Both the position numbers and the translations under genes were made by a program. The notes beneath the pieces are model-generated. The model saw nothing but the letters and a program-made list of their open reading frames with translations, was not told the origin of the DNA and made no database searches. DNA of 50,504 bases from Deltaproteobacteria bacterium Ga0077539 (GTDB lineage Bacteria > Myxococcota_A > Polyangia > Polyangiales > Ga0077539), in NCBI GenBank assembly GCA_001465015.1, contig LNEO01000191.1, forward strand, positions 1-50,504, read 5' to 3'. This document shows, piece after piece, positions 42,562-50,504 of this stretch. Within the stretch, counting starts at the first letter, position 1. Each line of letters starts with the position of its first letter.

Positions 42562-43452
42562 CTACGCGCGGACCGCGGTGGCGGTTCGCTCTGCGACCGC
42601 GATGCGGCGACCCGCTCTCACGACGCGCGCCCACGGCTCGGGGAGCAGCCGCGCTGCGTGCTCGTCGAAGCCGAGGTCTTCTTCGACGGCGAGGCCGTAT
42701 CGAGCGAGCAAGGATGCGAGCGTTGGCGGCGTAAAGCCCAGCTTGAACGGCTCTCCTACCGCGCTCACGATCGCGGAGACGGCCCTCGCCGCGAATGATG
42801 GTCGCTCGACGATCGCTCGGTCGACGTAGTTGAACGCGAGCTTCGATCGCGGAGCGCTGTAGTCGCGGACCGCGCCGAGCGTGGCCTCGAACGCCTGCTC
42901 GGTGAGGTACATCGTGACTCCCTCCCAGAGCGTAAACGTCGGCGCGTCCCGCCGATGGCCGAGCGCCTCGAGCCGCTCGGGCAACGACGACAACGCGTCG
43001 CGTTCGAAATCAAACGAGAGCGCTCGCACCCGATGCTGCTCTCCGAAGCGAGCTCTCTTCGCGCGCCCGGTGGCAGGGTGATCGACCTCGTACACGACCG
43101 TATCGCCCAGGGAATCACCGAGGCGCCAGGCCCGCGCGTCGAAGCCCGCGCCGAGGATCACGACCTGCGCTCCTCCTTCTGCGAGAAAGCGGCGGAGCGC
43201 GTCGTCGAGCACCCGCGTGCGCACTTGCATGTAGATCGCCCACGGGAGCATCGGCAGCATCGGCCCCCACGCGAGGGTGCGCAGCGGCGCCGGGGCTCGC
43301 GAGAGCGCGTCGACCGTCGCTTCGGCGAGCGGTCCGAGCACGCGCAGTCCGTACGGATCGGTGACGAGCCTCGCGCGCTCGGGCAGCAGCGGCGCGAGGC
43401 CGCGACAGGCCGCGACGAACGCGGCGGTGAGGCTCGGGCGCTCGGGTTTCAT
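42562..43452 (-). CDS. SAM-dependent methyltransferase (TIGR00027/LCM-like)
   Basis: The 296-aa product matches the class I methyltransferases related to leucine carboxyl methyltransferase. Seen: VTDPYGLRVL near the N-terminus, the SAM-binding motif VVILGAGFDARAWRL (Gly101-Gly103, Asp105), a second acidic motif YEVDHPATGRAKRAR, and the family-typical LWEGVTMYLTEQAFEATLGAVRDYSAPRSKL stretch, of which only GVTMYL is needed to recognise it. These enzymes often methylate carboxyl or hydroxyl groups of small molecules and occur in secondary-metabolite settings; the substrate here is unknown. ATG at 43452. Confidence 0.87.
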   Translation of the reverse strand: MKPERPSLTAAFVAACRGLAPLLPERARLVTDPYGLRVLGPLAEATVDALSRAPAPLRTLAWGPMLPMLPWAIYMQVRTRVLDDALRRFLAEGGAQVVILGAGFDARAWRLGDSLGDTVVYEVDHPATGRAKRARFGEQHRVRALSFDFERDALSSLPERLEALGHRRDAPTFTLWEGVTMYLTEQAFEATLGAVRDYSAPRSKLAFNYVDRAIVERPSFAARAVSAIVSAVGEPFKLGFTPPTLASLLARYGLAVEEDLGFDEHAARLLPEPWARVVRAGRRIAVAERTATAVRA

Positions 43453-43517
43453 TGGCGGATCATGGCACGATCGCGCGAGGAGAGCCCCGCGCTACGGCGC
43501 TGCGAAGCGCGGGGGAT

Positions 43518-44390
43518 TCACTTCGTGATCATCGCGCGGAGGACGGTCTCGAGCGTCGTGCTGCCGCGGACGAACTGCGCGTCTTTGCCCTCGAAGGCGA
43601 CGTGGTCTGCGTTGATTCCGTCCATCATTTCGGCGTACCAGCCGGCGAGCTCTTTGGAGGCGCCCATGCCTTCGAGCGACGCGGCGACGGCTGCGGTGGG
43701 GACGGTGACGGCCTTCACGGATTTTCCGCTCAGCTTGCTGATCGTCGCGACCGTGTCTTCGAGGGAGAGGTCTTCGGGCCCCGCGAGCTCGATCACTCGC
43801 ACGCCGCTCGCGTGAGGCTCGAGCAGCGCCTTGGCTGCGACGAGCCCGATGTCCTTCGTCGCGACCTGCGCGAACTTCTTGTCCGCGACGATGCCGTAGT
43901 AGAGCGCGCCGGAGTCGAGCGCGCCTGCGAGCGAGCCGCCCCAGTTCTCCATGAAGAACGCGGCGCGCAAGAAGGTCACGCGCTTGCCGCTCGCGCGCAG
44001 GGCGTTCTCGATCGGGTGCAGCGTCTTGATGGGTCCCGTCTTGTCCGCGTGTTGAGCGCCGACCGACGAGAGAAACACGGTGTGCGCTGGGGCTGCGTCG
44101 CGCAGCGCGGTGAGGAGCTTCTCGGTGAGCTCGGCGCGGTTGGCCGCGAGCCCTGTCTGTCCCCAGCCGGGCGGAGGCAAGAGCACATACGCGCCGGTCG
44201 CGCCGGAGAGCGCGCGGGTCATCGACGCGGGGTCATCGAAAGAGGCGACGGCGACCTCCGCTCCGCGCGCCTTCCATTGCGCGCCCTTCGCCTCGTCGCG
44301 CACCACGACGCGAACAGGAACCTTCGCGTTCAAGAGCGTCTCTGCTGCGACCGAACCCGTGTGACCCGTGACTCCAGTGACGACGTACAT
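43518..44390 (-). CDS. NmrA-like NAD(P)-binding protein (NAD(P)H-dependent quinone oxidoreductase-like)
   Basis: The 290-aa product is an atypical short-chain dehydrogenase fold protein of the NmrA/QOR2 group. It starts MYVVTGVTGHTGSVA, the nucleotide-binding TGxTGxxG, then RVVVRDEAKGAQW after the second strand, AYVLLPPPG in place of the usual catalytic part, and VTFLRAAFFMENW, which is characteristic of the group. It may reduce quinones or sense NAD(P) redox state. It is divergent from the LysR gene at 44509 with a 118-bp AT-richer gap, the usual arrangement of a LysR regulator and its target. ATG at 44390; the frame open upstream crosses the control region and is not used. Confidence 0.85.
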   Translation of the reverse strand: MYVVTGVTGHTGSVAAETLLNAKVPVRVVVRDEAKGAQWKARGAEVAVASFDDPASMTRALSGATGAYVLLPPPGWGQTGLAANRAELTEKLLTALRDAAPAHTVFLSSVGAQHADKTGPIKTLHPIENALRASGKRVTFLRAAFFMENWGGSLAGALDSGALYYGIVADKKFAQVATKDIGLVAAKALLEPHASGVRVIELAGPEDLSLEDTVATISKLSGKSVKAVTVPTAAVAASLEGMGASKELAGWYAEMMDGINADHVAFEGKDAQFVRGSTTLETVLRAMITK

Positions 44391-44485
44391 GGCTGTCTCT
44401 CTCTTCTGTCCCTCGCGCGGCGCTCGCGTCCGGCTCGATGACGAAGACAGGTTGCTGCGCTTCAAGTTATTCAGCCAATCGATGA

Positions 44486-44521
44486 ATGATATAGTCGCTA
44501 TTCGTTGTATGAATATATCAT
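44486..44521. promoter_or_regulatory. Candidate LysR operator overlapping the lysR start
   Basis: ATGATATA (44486-44493) and TATATCAT (44514-44521) are an 8-bp inverted repeat with a 20-bp spacer. Nested within is ATAG-TCG-CTAT (44491-44501), an interrupted dyad of the LysR-box kind. The AT-rich composition stands out from its surroundings. The site covers the LysR start codon and lies about 100 bp from the divergent start, so autorepression is plausible. Confidence 0.5.
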
Positions 44522-45468
44522 CGGTCGACCTCAATCTCCTGGTGGTGCTCGAGGCGCTGCTCAAAGAGCGCTCGGTGACGCGCGCGGCGCGGCGCGTGGG
44601 GCTCAGTCAGCCGGCGACGAGCAGCGCGCTCAATCGTCTGCGCGCGCACTTCGACGACCCCCTCTTCGTGCGAACCGCCCGCGGGATCGAGCCCACTCCG
44701 CGGGCGCTCGCGATCGCGCCGGTGATCGAGTCCGCGCTCGACGCTGTGCGCTCGACGCTCGAGAGGCCGAAGCCGTTCGACGCTGCGCGCTCGACGCGCG
44801 CGTTTCGAATGATCTTGCCCGACTCGCCTGCGGTGCTGCTTCTGCCCGACGCGCTCGCGAGGATCTCCCGCGAGGCGCCGGGGGTCGACCTGCAGCTCAA
44901 GCCCACCGTGCTGCTGGACGACGCGGATCGTGCGCTGCTCGACGGAGAGCTCGACGTGGCGGTCGTCCCCGCGAGGCTCCCTTCGTCCGATGAGCGGGCG
45001 GGGATGCAGCAGCGGGCGCTGTGGCGAGAAGAATTCGTGTGCGTGCTGCGCGAGGGCCACCCGCTGGCGAAGAAGCGCTCGCTCACGATGGACGAGTGGC
45101 GCGCGCTCGGACACTTGCTCGTGGCGCCGCGCGGGACGCCTGGGGGCCTGGTGGACGAAAAGCTGGCGAAGATGGGCCTGTCGCGACGGGTGGCGGTGAT
45201 GGTTCCGCAGTTTCTGTTGGCGGCGCCCGTCGTGGCGCGCTCGGACCTCGCGTGGATCGCGCCGGCGCGGGTCGCGAGGGCGATGCAAGAGCAGTATCGG
45301 CTCGTCATCAAGCCGGTCCCGTTCGAGCTTGAGGGGTTTACGTTGTTTCTCCGTTGGCACCATCGCTTCGAGCGGGATCCCGCGCACCAGTGGCTCCGAG
45401 AGCTGCTCGTGTCCGTGGCGGAGCGCTTGCAGCGGCCTCCCGTGAAGCGCGCCGCGTCCGATCGGTGA
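44509..45468 (+). CDS. LysR-family transcriptional regulator
   Basis: The 319-aa product has the N-terminal LysR winged helix-turn-helix (residues about 6-65: DLNLLVVLEALLKERSVTRA, then GLSQPATSSALNRLRAHFDD, LFVRTARGIEPT) and a C-terminal periplasmic-binding-type effector domain. The PLFVR-T-GIEPT ending of the HTH is typical of the NodD/PcpR-like subgroup that often responds to aromatic compounds. It probably controls the divergent NmrA-like gene and itself. The ATG at 44509 is preferred because conserved NISSVDLNLL follows; an upstream extension would cross the operator. Confidence 0.92.
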   Translation: MNISSVDLNLLVVLEALLKERSVTRAARRVGLSQPATSSALNRLRAHFDDPLFVRTARGIEPTPRALAIAPVIESALDAVRSTLERPKPFDAARSTRAFRMILPDSPAVLLLPDALARISREAPGVDLQLKPTVLLDDADRALLDGELDVAVVPARLPSSDERAGMQQRALWREEFVCVLREGHPLAKKRSLTMDEWRALGHLLVAPRGTPGGLVDEKLAKMGLSRRVAVMVPQFLLAAPVVARSDLAWIAPARVARAMQEQYRLVIKPVPFELEGFTLFLRWHHRFERDPAHQWLRELLVSVAERLQRPPVKRAASDR

Positions 45469-45545
45469 GCGTCGGGCGGCCCCGGGCTTTCTCTCGGCGG
45501 CTTCGCTGGCGTTTCGGAGACCGAATCGGGTTACCCTCGCGCACC

Positions 45546-46940
45546 ATGCGCAAGGCGAAGATCCTGGGAACGCTCGGCCCCGCGAGCGCCAACGAGCAGA
45601 CTCTCTCGGCGTTGTTTCGAGCTGGGCTCGACGCGGTCCGCCTCAACTTTTCGCACGGCACTGCGGAGCAGCACCGCGCCAACGCGAAGCTCGTTCGTCA
45701 GGTCGCCGCGAGCCTCGGACGTACGGTGGCGATCCTCGGGGATCTCTGCGGCCCCAAGATTCGCTGCGGGACTTTTCCGAACGGCCCTGTCGAGCTCAGC
45801 GACGGGCAGCACTTTACGTTCACGCACGAGACGGTCCCTGGCGATCAGCGACGCGTGAGCATGTCCTATCCGCTCGCGGACGACTTGAAGACTGGGGACG
45901 TGCTGCTGCTCGACGACGGCCTTCTGCGCATGCGCGTCGAGAGCGTGCTGCCTCCCGAAGTGACGACGATCGTCGAGGTGGGCGGGACGCTCTCGGACAA
46001 AAAGGGGATCAATGTTCCGGGCGTTCGGCTGAGCGTCCCGGCGCTCACGCCCAAGGACGAGCAGGACATCGAGCTGGCCCGAGAGCTCGCGGTCGACTAC
46101 CTCGCGATGTCGTTTGTGCGCGACGCCGAGGACATCCAGCGTTGCAAGCGGCTCGCGGGAGACATCCCGGTGATCGCCAAGATCGAGAAGCCCGAGGCGG
46201 TCGACAACCTCGACGCGATCATCGAGGCGTCCGACGGCGTGATGGTGGCGCGCGGAGACCTGGGCGTCGAGATGGGGAGCGAGAAGGTTCCGCTCGTGCA
46301 AAAGAGCACGATCAAGAAGGTCAACGAGGCGGGCAAGATCGTCATCACCGCGACGCAGATGCTCGACTCGATGATCCGCAACCCGCGTCCGACGCGGGCC
46401 GAGGCCGCGGACATCGCCAACGCCGTCCTCGACGGAACCGACGTGCTCATGCTCTCGGGCGAGATGGCCTCCGGCAAGTTCCCGATCGACTCGGTGCGCA
46501 CGATGGACACGATCATCCGCGAGATCGAGGCCAGCGAGCTCTATCGCTCGCTGCCCGAGCCGCCGGCGTTCGGCGACGCGTGGGCGTTTCACAACGTCAC
46601 CGCGCGCGCCGCGGCGCTCGCGTCGCGCTCGATCGTGCTCAAGGCCATCGTCGTGTCCACGCGCGACGGCTGGACCGCCAACGTCCTTGCAGACTATCGG
46701 CCTCGCTGCCCGGTGATCGCGGTGACTCCTCACGCCAACGTCGCCTCTCGCCTCGCGATGCAGTGGGGCGTGCGGCCGGTCGTGGGAGACCTCAAGGACC
46801 TCTCGCAAGACGAGCTGCTCTCGCGGGCCGATCATCTGGCGCGAGACCTTTGCGGCGCGATCGCCGGAGACGCGATCGCGGTGCTCATCGGCTCGCAGTC
46901 GGGCGCGGGACGGCAGCTTGTTTTGCGCATCGTGAAGTGA
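45546..46940 (+). CDS. pyk: Pyruvate kinase
   Basis: The enzyme converts phosphoenolpyruvate and ADP to pyruvate and ATP. The 464-aa product has the canonical start KAKILGTLGPAS, the substrate motif RLNFSHGTAEQH, the signature IAKIEKPEAVDNLDAI (Lys212, Glu214) and the ATP/Mg motif VARGDLGVEM, followed by ATQMLDSMIRNPRPTRAE and the C-terminal effector domain ending at GRQLVLRIVK. Length is normal. ATG at 45546 is used; the frame open upstream runs through the LysR 3' end and is not used. It stands alone with small gaps to both sides. Confidence 0.96.
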   Translation: MRKAKILGTLGPASANEQTLSALFRAGLDAVRLNFSHGTAEQHRANAKLVRQVAASLGRTVAILGDLCGPKIRCGTFPNGPVELSDGQHFTFTHETVPGDQRRVSMSYPLADDLKTGDVLLLDDGLLRMRVESVLPPEVTTIVEVGGTLSDKKGINVPGVRLSVPALTPKDEQDIELARELAVDYLAMSFVRDAEDIQRCKRLAGDIPVIAKIEKPEAVDNLDAIIEASDGVMVARGDLGVEMGSEKVPLVQKSTIKKVNEAGKIVITATQMLDSMIRNPRPTRAEAADIANAVLDGTDVLMLSGEMASGKFPIDSVRTMDTIIREIEASELYRSLPEPPAFGDAWAFHNVTARAAALASRSIVLKAIVVSTRDGWTANVLADYRPRCPVIAVTPHANVASRLAMQWGVRPVVGDLKDLSQDELLSRADHLARDLCGAIAGDAIAVLIGSQSGAGRQLVLRIVK

Positions 46941-46996
46941 CCGGCGCGCTCGCTTCGCGCGAGGATCGTCGCTGAGTCACCGAAGGGGTCACGCCC

Positions 46997-48058
46997 GTGT
47001 CCGACAAGACCGAAGAGGCCTCCGACAAGCGGCTGAGCGACGCGCGGGACAAGGGGCAGGTCGCGCAGTCGCGAGACGCCGTCGCAGCCGCGAGCGTCGC
47101 CGCAGGGCTCGCGACGCTGGGGGCGACCGCGGGCGGAATCGAGCGCGCTTTTCGCGAGAGCCTCGCGCTGGCGATCGCCGCAGCGGCCACTCCGTCCTCT
47201 CGCGGCAGTGTCTCTGTCGCGGGGGCGATGGTGCGCGCGCTCGAGGCGTCGATGGTGGCGCTGGCCCCAGCGCTCGCGGCGTCTGTCGCGGGCGCGGCCG
47301 CGGTGGGCGCGCTGTTGGCGGGGTTTCTCTTCGCGCCACAAGCAGCCATCCCGTCGCTCGAGCGGCTGGATCCCTCGCAGGTGATCGACAAGTTCACCAA
47401 GCCACGGACCTATGTCGAGCCGCTCGCGGCGCTGGCGAAGGGCGCGCTGCTCTTGTACCTGGGCTACTCGACGGCGAAATCGTTGATTCCGGCGTGGGCT
47501 CTCTCGCCGCGAGGGACGCCTCTGCAATTTCAGGGGCTCTTGGGCGCAACTTTGCGCGCGGTGGCGACGAAGACCCTGGCCGTCGCCATCGGCTTCGCTG
47601 CGATCGACGTTCTCTATCGTCGGTGGCAGTTCGCGCAAGACCAGCGAATGAGCAAGGACGAGGTCAAGCGCGAGCACAAAGAGTCCGAAGGCGACCCGCA
47701 CGCCAAGCACGAGCGCGAGCGGATGCACAAAGAGATCTTGGAAGAGGCCACGGTCCACGCGGTCAGAAAGGCGCAGTTCGTCGTGACAAATCCCACGCAT
47801 TTCGCGGTGGCTCTCGGATGGGACGAAGAGACCATGGCCGCGCCGCAGCTCGTCGCGAAGGGCGAGGGCGCGCTCGCTCGGCGCATCATCGACGAGGCCC
47901 ATCGCGAGGGGATTCCGGTGTTGAGGGACGCGCCGCTCGCGCGGACGTTGCACGAGCAAGAGATCGGCGACGAGATCCCCGAGGCCCTGTACGACGCGGT
48001 CGCGGCGATCGTGCGGTATCTGACCGAGGGCGGGGACCCCGACCGGTACGAAGGATAA
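46997..48058 (+). CDS. Orphan FlhB/SctU-like type III export switch protein
   Basis: The 353-aa product resembles the FlhB/YscU/SctU family, the substrate-specificity switch of flagellar and injectisome type III export. It starts with the typical SDKTEEASDKRLSDARDKGQ, has four hydrophobic segments that are more Ala-rich and weaker than usual, and a cytosolic domain with the autocleavage motif NPTH at residues 265-268 (Asn265), followed by FAVALGWDEETMAAPQLVAK and PLARTLHEQEIGDEIPE. The cleavage-site motif is intact, so it is probably processed. The start is GTG at 46997. No other export gene is in the window, so it is either an orphan or part of a dispersed system, as known in myxobacteria. 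Confidence 0.85.
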   Translation: MSDKTEEASDKRLSDARDKGQVAQSRDAVAAASVAAGLATLGATAGGIERAFRESLALAIAAAATPSSRGSVSVAGAMVRALEASMVALAPALAASVAGAAAVGALLAGFLFAPQAAIPSLERLDPSQVIDKFTKPRTYVEPLAALAKGALLLYLGYSTAKSLIPAWALSPRGTPLQFQGLLGATLRAVATKTLAVAIGFAAIDVLYRRWQFAQDQRMSKDEVKREHKESEGDPHAKHERERMHKEILEEATVHAVRKAQFVVTNPTHFAVALGWDEETMAAPQLVAKGEGALARRIIDEAHREGIPVLRDAPLARTLHEQEIGDEIPEALYDAVAAIVRYLTEGGDPDRYEG

Positions 48059-48111
48059 TTTTTTCGCTCGCGCAACCTCGCGGGCTCTCTGGGGATCGTG
48101 TCGGCGAAAGC

Positions 48112-48207
48112 GGCGACGCCTTCCGTTGGCGAAACGCAACGCAATCGTCCCAGGACATTTCCCAGGAGATTGCCCGTGGCGTTTCGTCCTTCCAACGGGG
48201 CGTCGCG
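48112..48207 (+). repeat. Structured repeat element, copy B (possible 5' leader)
   Basis: This is a 96-bp stretch homologous to 9944-9852 read on the minus strand, and the better-formed copy. The stem is GCGACGCC/GGCGTCGC (8 bp), CCGTTGG/CCAACGG (7 bp) and CGAAACGC/GCGTTTCG (8 bp), with a TT bulge on one side and a TCCTT loop on the other. An inner GCAATC/GATTGC stem flanks a core with TTTCCCAGGAG. It ends 15 bp before the start codon of the membrane-protein gene at 48223, in the same orientation. Confidence 0.8.
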
Positions 48208-48222
48208 ATCGAGGTGATTCAG

Positions 48223-48795
48223 ATGCGTAACGATGAGATGGGGCCGCAGATCGGGGCCGTGTACGAGCCGGGGGGTGTCGGGACGATCAATCTGTTGAGC
48301 GAGCCCCGCACGGGGCCGTCGAGGAGCGAGGGGCTGCTGGTGGCGTTGGGGATGGGCGGGGCGCTGTGCGCGACGCTCGGTGTGTCGTATGCGATCTTCG
48401 CGTCGCGGGTAGGAGTGCTGTTCTCGCTGGCCAACATCCTGGCGGGAGTGCTGCTCGGGCGGGTCGTGAGAGCGCGCATCGGAGCGGCCAATCGGGGTTT
48501 GGCTCCGGTGATCGCAGCGGTGTACACGTACATCGCTGGGGCGATGGTGTTTCTGCCCGCGGTGCTCGTGACGCTCAACGAGTGGGACAACGACGTGGCG
48601 GCGCAGCGCGAGAACCTAGAGTGGGTTCGCGGCGCGGCTGTGGATCGAAGCGCGGTCGACGTGTTCACTGTGTGCGGCCTCGTGCTTCGCGCGCCCTTTC
48701 TCGTGGCCAACGCGAGCTCGCCCATGCCGCTGGTCTTCACTGCGATCGGCGTCTTTTATGCGGTGAAGGAGGCCACGCGAGAGGACGCGCGCTGA
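48223..48795 (+). CDS. Small integral membrane protein of unknown function
   Basis: The 190-aa product has about four hydrophobic segments (LLVALGMGGALCATLGVSYA, FASRVGVLFSLANILAGVLL, VIAAVYTYIAGAMVFLPAVL, and a C-terminal one) and short acidic loops. No family is recognised. The ATG at 48223 is chosen because MRNDEMGPQ begins just after the structured element; the same frame is open far upstream and includes the element itself. It follows the FlhB-like gene by 164 bp in the same direction and could be co-transcribed. Confidence 0.7.
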   Translation: MRNDEMGPQIGAVYEPGGVGTINLLSEPRTGPSRSEGLLVALGMGGALCATLGVSYAIFASRVGVLFSLANILAGVLLGRVVRARIGAANRGLAPVIAAVYTYIAGAMVFLPAVLVTLNEWDNDVAAQRENLEWVRGAAVDRSAVDVFTVCGLVLRAPFLVANASSPMPLVFTAIGVFYAVKEATREDAR

Positions 48796-48854
48796 GCGAG
48801 AGGGCGTAGTCGAACGATCCCCCCGGCCGTAGATCGCTTCTGCTTGAATTGTGA

Positions 48855-49220
48855 TCACTGAGATGGTGCTGGATTCGCGCGGCAAACGCCGGTGAGCATC
48901 GTGCCTTCGAACTGGCACGTCGCGCCTGCGACGCAGTTGCGATTGACGAAGGTGCATCCCTGGCCGACCGGGGGTAGACGCACACAGCGACCGATGGGCA
49001 CCTTGGGGCCCAACCCAAACAAGCCGCCGTTCGAGAAGCGATCGTCAGCGGCGTGCCCAGCAAACTCTGGGCGGGCGCAGAAATATCCGTCTACACAGGC
49101 GGCGCCTTCGAGGCTGGCGTTGCAGTTGGCGTTCGCCGCCTGGTTCGCCTTCGGAGCGTTGTCGCAGGCAGACAACGTGGCGACCGCGATGACGAGCGCG
49201 AGGCGGAGCGAGAGTTTCAT
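48855..49220 (-). CDS. Small Cys-rich lipoprotein
   Basis: The 121-aa product has a lipoprotein signal (ATLSAC, Cys19), an Asn/Ala-rich spacer and then eight Cys residues (for instance ACVDGYFCARPEF and GQGCTFVNRNCVAGATCQF), likely disulfide-bonded. The Cys spacing resembles single units of the Cys-repeat protein at 38989, but it is not the same motif. Convergent with the gene to its left. No function is assignable. Confidence 0.75.
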   Translation of the reverse strand: MKLSLRLALVIAVATLSACDNAPKANQAANANCNASLEGAACVDGYFCARPEFAGHAADDRFSNGGLFGLGPKVPIGRCVRLPPVGQGCTFVNRNCVAGATCQFEGTMLTGVCRANPAPSQ

Positions 49221-49476
49221 CGGGCGAATTGTAGGTCAGGGTGTCCCCGTTGAATCCTGACGGAATCTCGAATCGTCCTGCAGCGAGCAGTGACATCGGG
49301 CAGCGCGAGTTCGGTCCCGTAGTTGATCACTGTGTGCTCGACGGGCTGGCGTTGGATGTTCTGTCCTCGGCGAGCTGCGCAGGACTCCAGGGGGGATGTT
49401 CGGGGCTGCGCCCTTCGGAGGACTCTCGTCGTCGCTGGCGACTTTCTGAGCAGGCTGCCATCGTTGGGTGAACCAA
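49221..49476. other. Divergent intergenic region without clear features
   Basis: This 256-bp gap separates the divergent small lipoprotein and the last gene. I see no convincing reading frame, strong hairpin or promoter, and it does not resemble the structured repeat elements. Confidence 0.5.
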
Positions 49477-50415
49477 ATGCGTGTCATCGATGTTGTTCAT
49501 CCGAACTACTTCGGCCCTGGGATCTCCGATGGGATCTGCGTGTTCGTCGTGAGCGCGTTCGCAGCGGCGCTGCTCTTCGAGGGCACGGCGCTGCTCGTCG
49601 AGCTTCTCCGCGGCGCTTCACGGGAGCGCGCGTCGCTCGCTCCCGGAGTTGGGCGCGTCGAAGGCGTCGTGGAGCTCGGTGACGAACAGCAATACATCGT
49701 TCGGGCCCGGGTCGACCAAACGACCTTCACGCTGATCGATCCCGAGGCGAAGCCGTTCTTCGTGCGCACCGCGAGCGGAGAGCGAGTGCGCGTCGACGTC
49801 ACAGACGCGAAGATCGACCTCCGAGGCGAGTCTGCATCATTGGAGTTTTGGCGGGACGTCTCGGTCTCGGAGGGGCTCGTCGAGCTCATCCCCGACCGCT
49901 TCGTGACCGTGTACGGACAACTCGATCGTCGGCGAGCGAACGCGTTGGACTACCGAGGTGGTCGAGACGAGTGGTGCATGATCGCCGACAACGGTACGCT
50001 CCGCGTGCAAGGGGGACGACGAACGCGAGAGCGAGCCAGTCGCAAGGGGCGCAGGCGCGCGGTGACGATTTTGGTGTTGCTCGGTCTCGCGGCGACAGCC
50101 CTGTTGCCGTTGCGTGAATACTATCACCGCCGCTTCGGTGGCGAAGTCGTCCTCGCCCGCTGCGTAGGTCGGTCCCGGCAAGACCGGGAGGAGGTGTTCT
50201 TTAACAAGAATTCGAGAGAGCCCACGCGGACCGGGCGAATGTTGCGGGACTACTCTGTTCGCTATCGAGCGGATCTGCCCTTTCCCATCGAGGGCCAGGT
50301 GCCCGTGGGCAAGGCCCTGTACGATGAGCTTCCGCCAGAGGGCTCCTCGCTGATGTTGCTTGCGAACTGCCGCGTGGCGCTGCGATACACCGCGAGTCTT
50401 CGCGAGGGGGTGTGA
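49477..50415 (+). CDS. Membrane protein of unknown function
   Basis: The 312-aa product has an N-terminal hydrophobic segment (DGICVFVVSAFAAALLFEGTALLVELL), a beta-rich domain (GRVEGVVELGDEQQYIVRA, then IDPEAKPFFVRTASGERVRV), a basic stretch, a second helix (AVTILVLLGLAATALLPL) and a C-terminal domain of about 90 residues outside the membrane. The layout, with two helices enclosing a beta domain of about 130 residues, recalls E3-ligase-like (GIDE-type) membrane proteins, but I cannot confirm it. ATG at 49477 or GTG at 49468. The base composition and AT-richer codons differ slightly from its neighbours. Confidence 0.65.
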   Translation: MRVIDVVHPNYFGPGISDGICVFVVSAFAAALLFEGTALLVELLRGASRERASLAPGVGRVEGVVELGDEQQYIVRARVDQTTFTLIDPEAKPFFVRTASGERVRVDVTDAKIDLRGESASLEFWRDVSVSEGLVELIPDRFVTVYGQLDRRRANALDYRGGRDEWCMIADNGTLRVQGGRRTRERASRKGRRRAVTILVLLGLAATALLPLREYYHRRFGGEVVLARCVGRSRQDREEVFFNKNSREPTRTGRMLRDYSVRYRADLPFPIEGQVPVGKALYDELPPEGSSLMLLANCRVALRYTASLREGV

Positions 50416-50504
50416 TTCCCATCCTGCTCACGAGCGCAGAAGATGCCCGGATCTCCCAGAGGCGCCGAACACTGCACCGCTGAGACGGCGATTGGGAGTT
50501 GCAA

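Noticed and set aside
50262..50504. Minus-strand peptide resembling the D-I-S-Q-E pattern of the structured elements
   Set aside because: It is antisense to the last gene, and the underlying DNA does not align with the elements. The resemblance is a few residues only.
1..50504. tRNA genes, rRNA genes, CRISPR arrays, prophage or plasmid origin
   Set aside because: I looked for T-loop-like motifs, regularly spaced repeats and integrase or replication genes and found none that held up by eye. A tRNAscan or Rfam search could still find something small.

Overview
The window is about 50.5 kb of very GC-rich DNA with a dense, mostly bacterial-chromosome gene layout. The gene content suggests a myxobacterium (Myxococcota), probably of the Polyangiales/Sandaracinus type. 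The grounds are a tad pilus locus carrying FHA-domain proteins, many lipoproteins with Asp/Ser/Ala-rich tails, a Cys-repeat plus RCC1 lipoprotein, a PHM-like copper monooxygenase lipoprotein and an orphan FlhB/SctU protein. The taxonomic placement is an inference from content, not from a marker gene. I saw no rRNA, tRNA, CRISPR array or transposase gene.

Region 1 (1-17.2 kb) is mainly housekeeping. A lytic transglycosylase lipoprotein (mltA-like) and a helical-repeat protein read rightward. A long run then reads leftward: a SpoU-family RNA methyltransferase and fmt (overlapping by 4 bp), a SWIM-SNF2 helicase, a Baeyer-Villiger-type flavin monooxygenase, a membrane protein, an M20 peptidase, panB-panC (overlapping), a phosphohexomutase and a DoxX-like protein. 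A perfect 31-bp inverted repeat lies directly after the helicase stop codon.

Region 2 (17.2-39.0 kb) is one rightward block of 20 genes centred on a tad (Flp-type) pilus / type IVc secretion machine. A candidate sigma-54 promoter precedes two Flp-type pilin genes. These are followed by the prepilin peptidase, TadE/TadG-like pseudopilins, a polytopic GT-C-like membrane protein, CpaB, the secretin CpaC, an FHA-CpaF fusion ATPase, TadB, TadC, an FHA-like membrane protein, a TPR lipoprotein, a second CpaF ATPase without FHA, a third FHA-like Pro-rich membrane protein and three more lipoproteins. Many genes overlap by 1-4 bp, so the second half is probably translationally coupled. No TadZ/CpaE homologue is visible. 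Only the FHA domain fused to CpaF keeps the residues expected for phosphothreonine binding; the other two look degenerate.

Region 3 (39.0-50.5 kb) is mixed. It holds a Cys-repeat/RCC1 lipoprotein divergent from a PHM-like copper monooxygenase lipoprotein, a class I methyltransferase of the TIGR00027 type, an NmrA-like NAD(P)-binding protein divergent from a LysR regulator, pyruvate kinase, an orphan FlhB/SctU-like export protein, and three small or unknown membrane and lipoprotein genes.

The most novel-looking signal is a pair of related structured elements about 95 bp long (9852-9944 and 48112-48207). They lie about 38 kb apart, each in the same orientation just upstream of a gene, and their long imperfect stem carries compensatory base-pair changes between the two copies.
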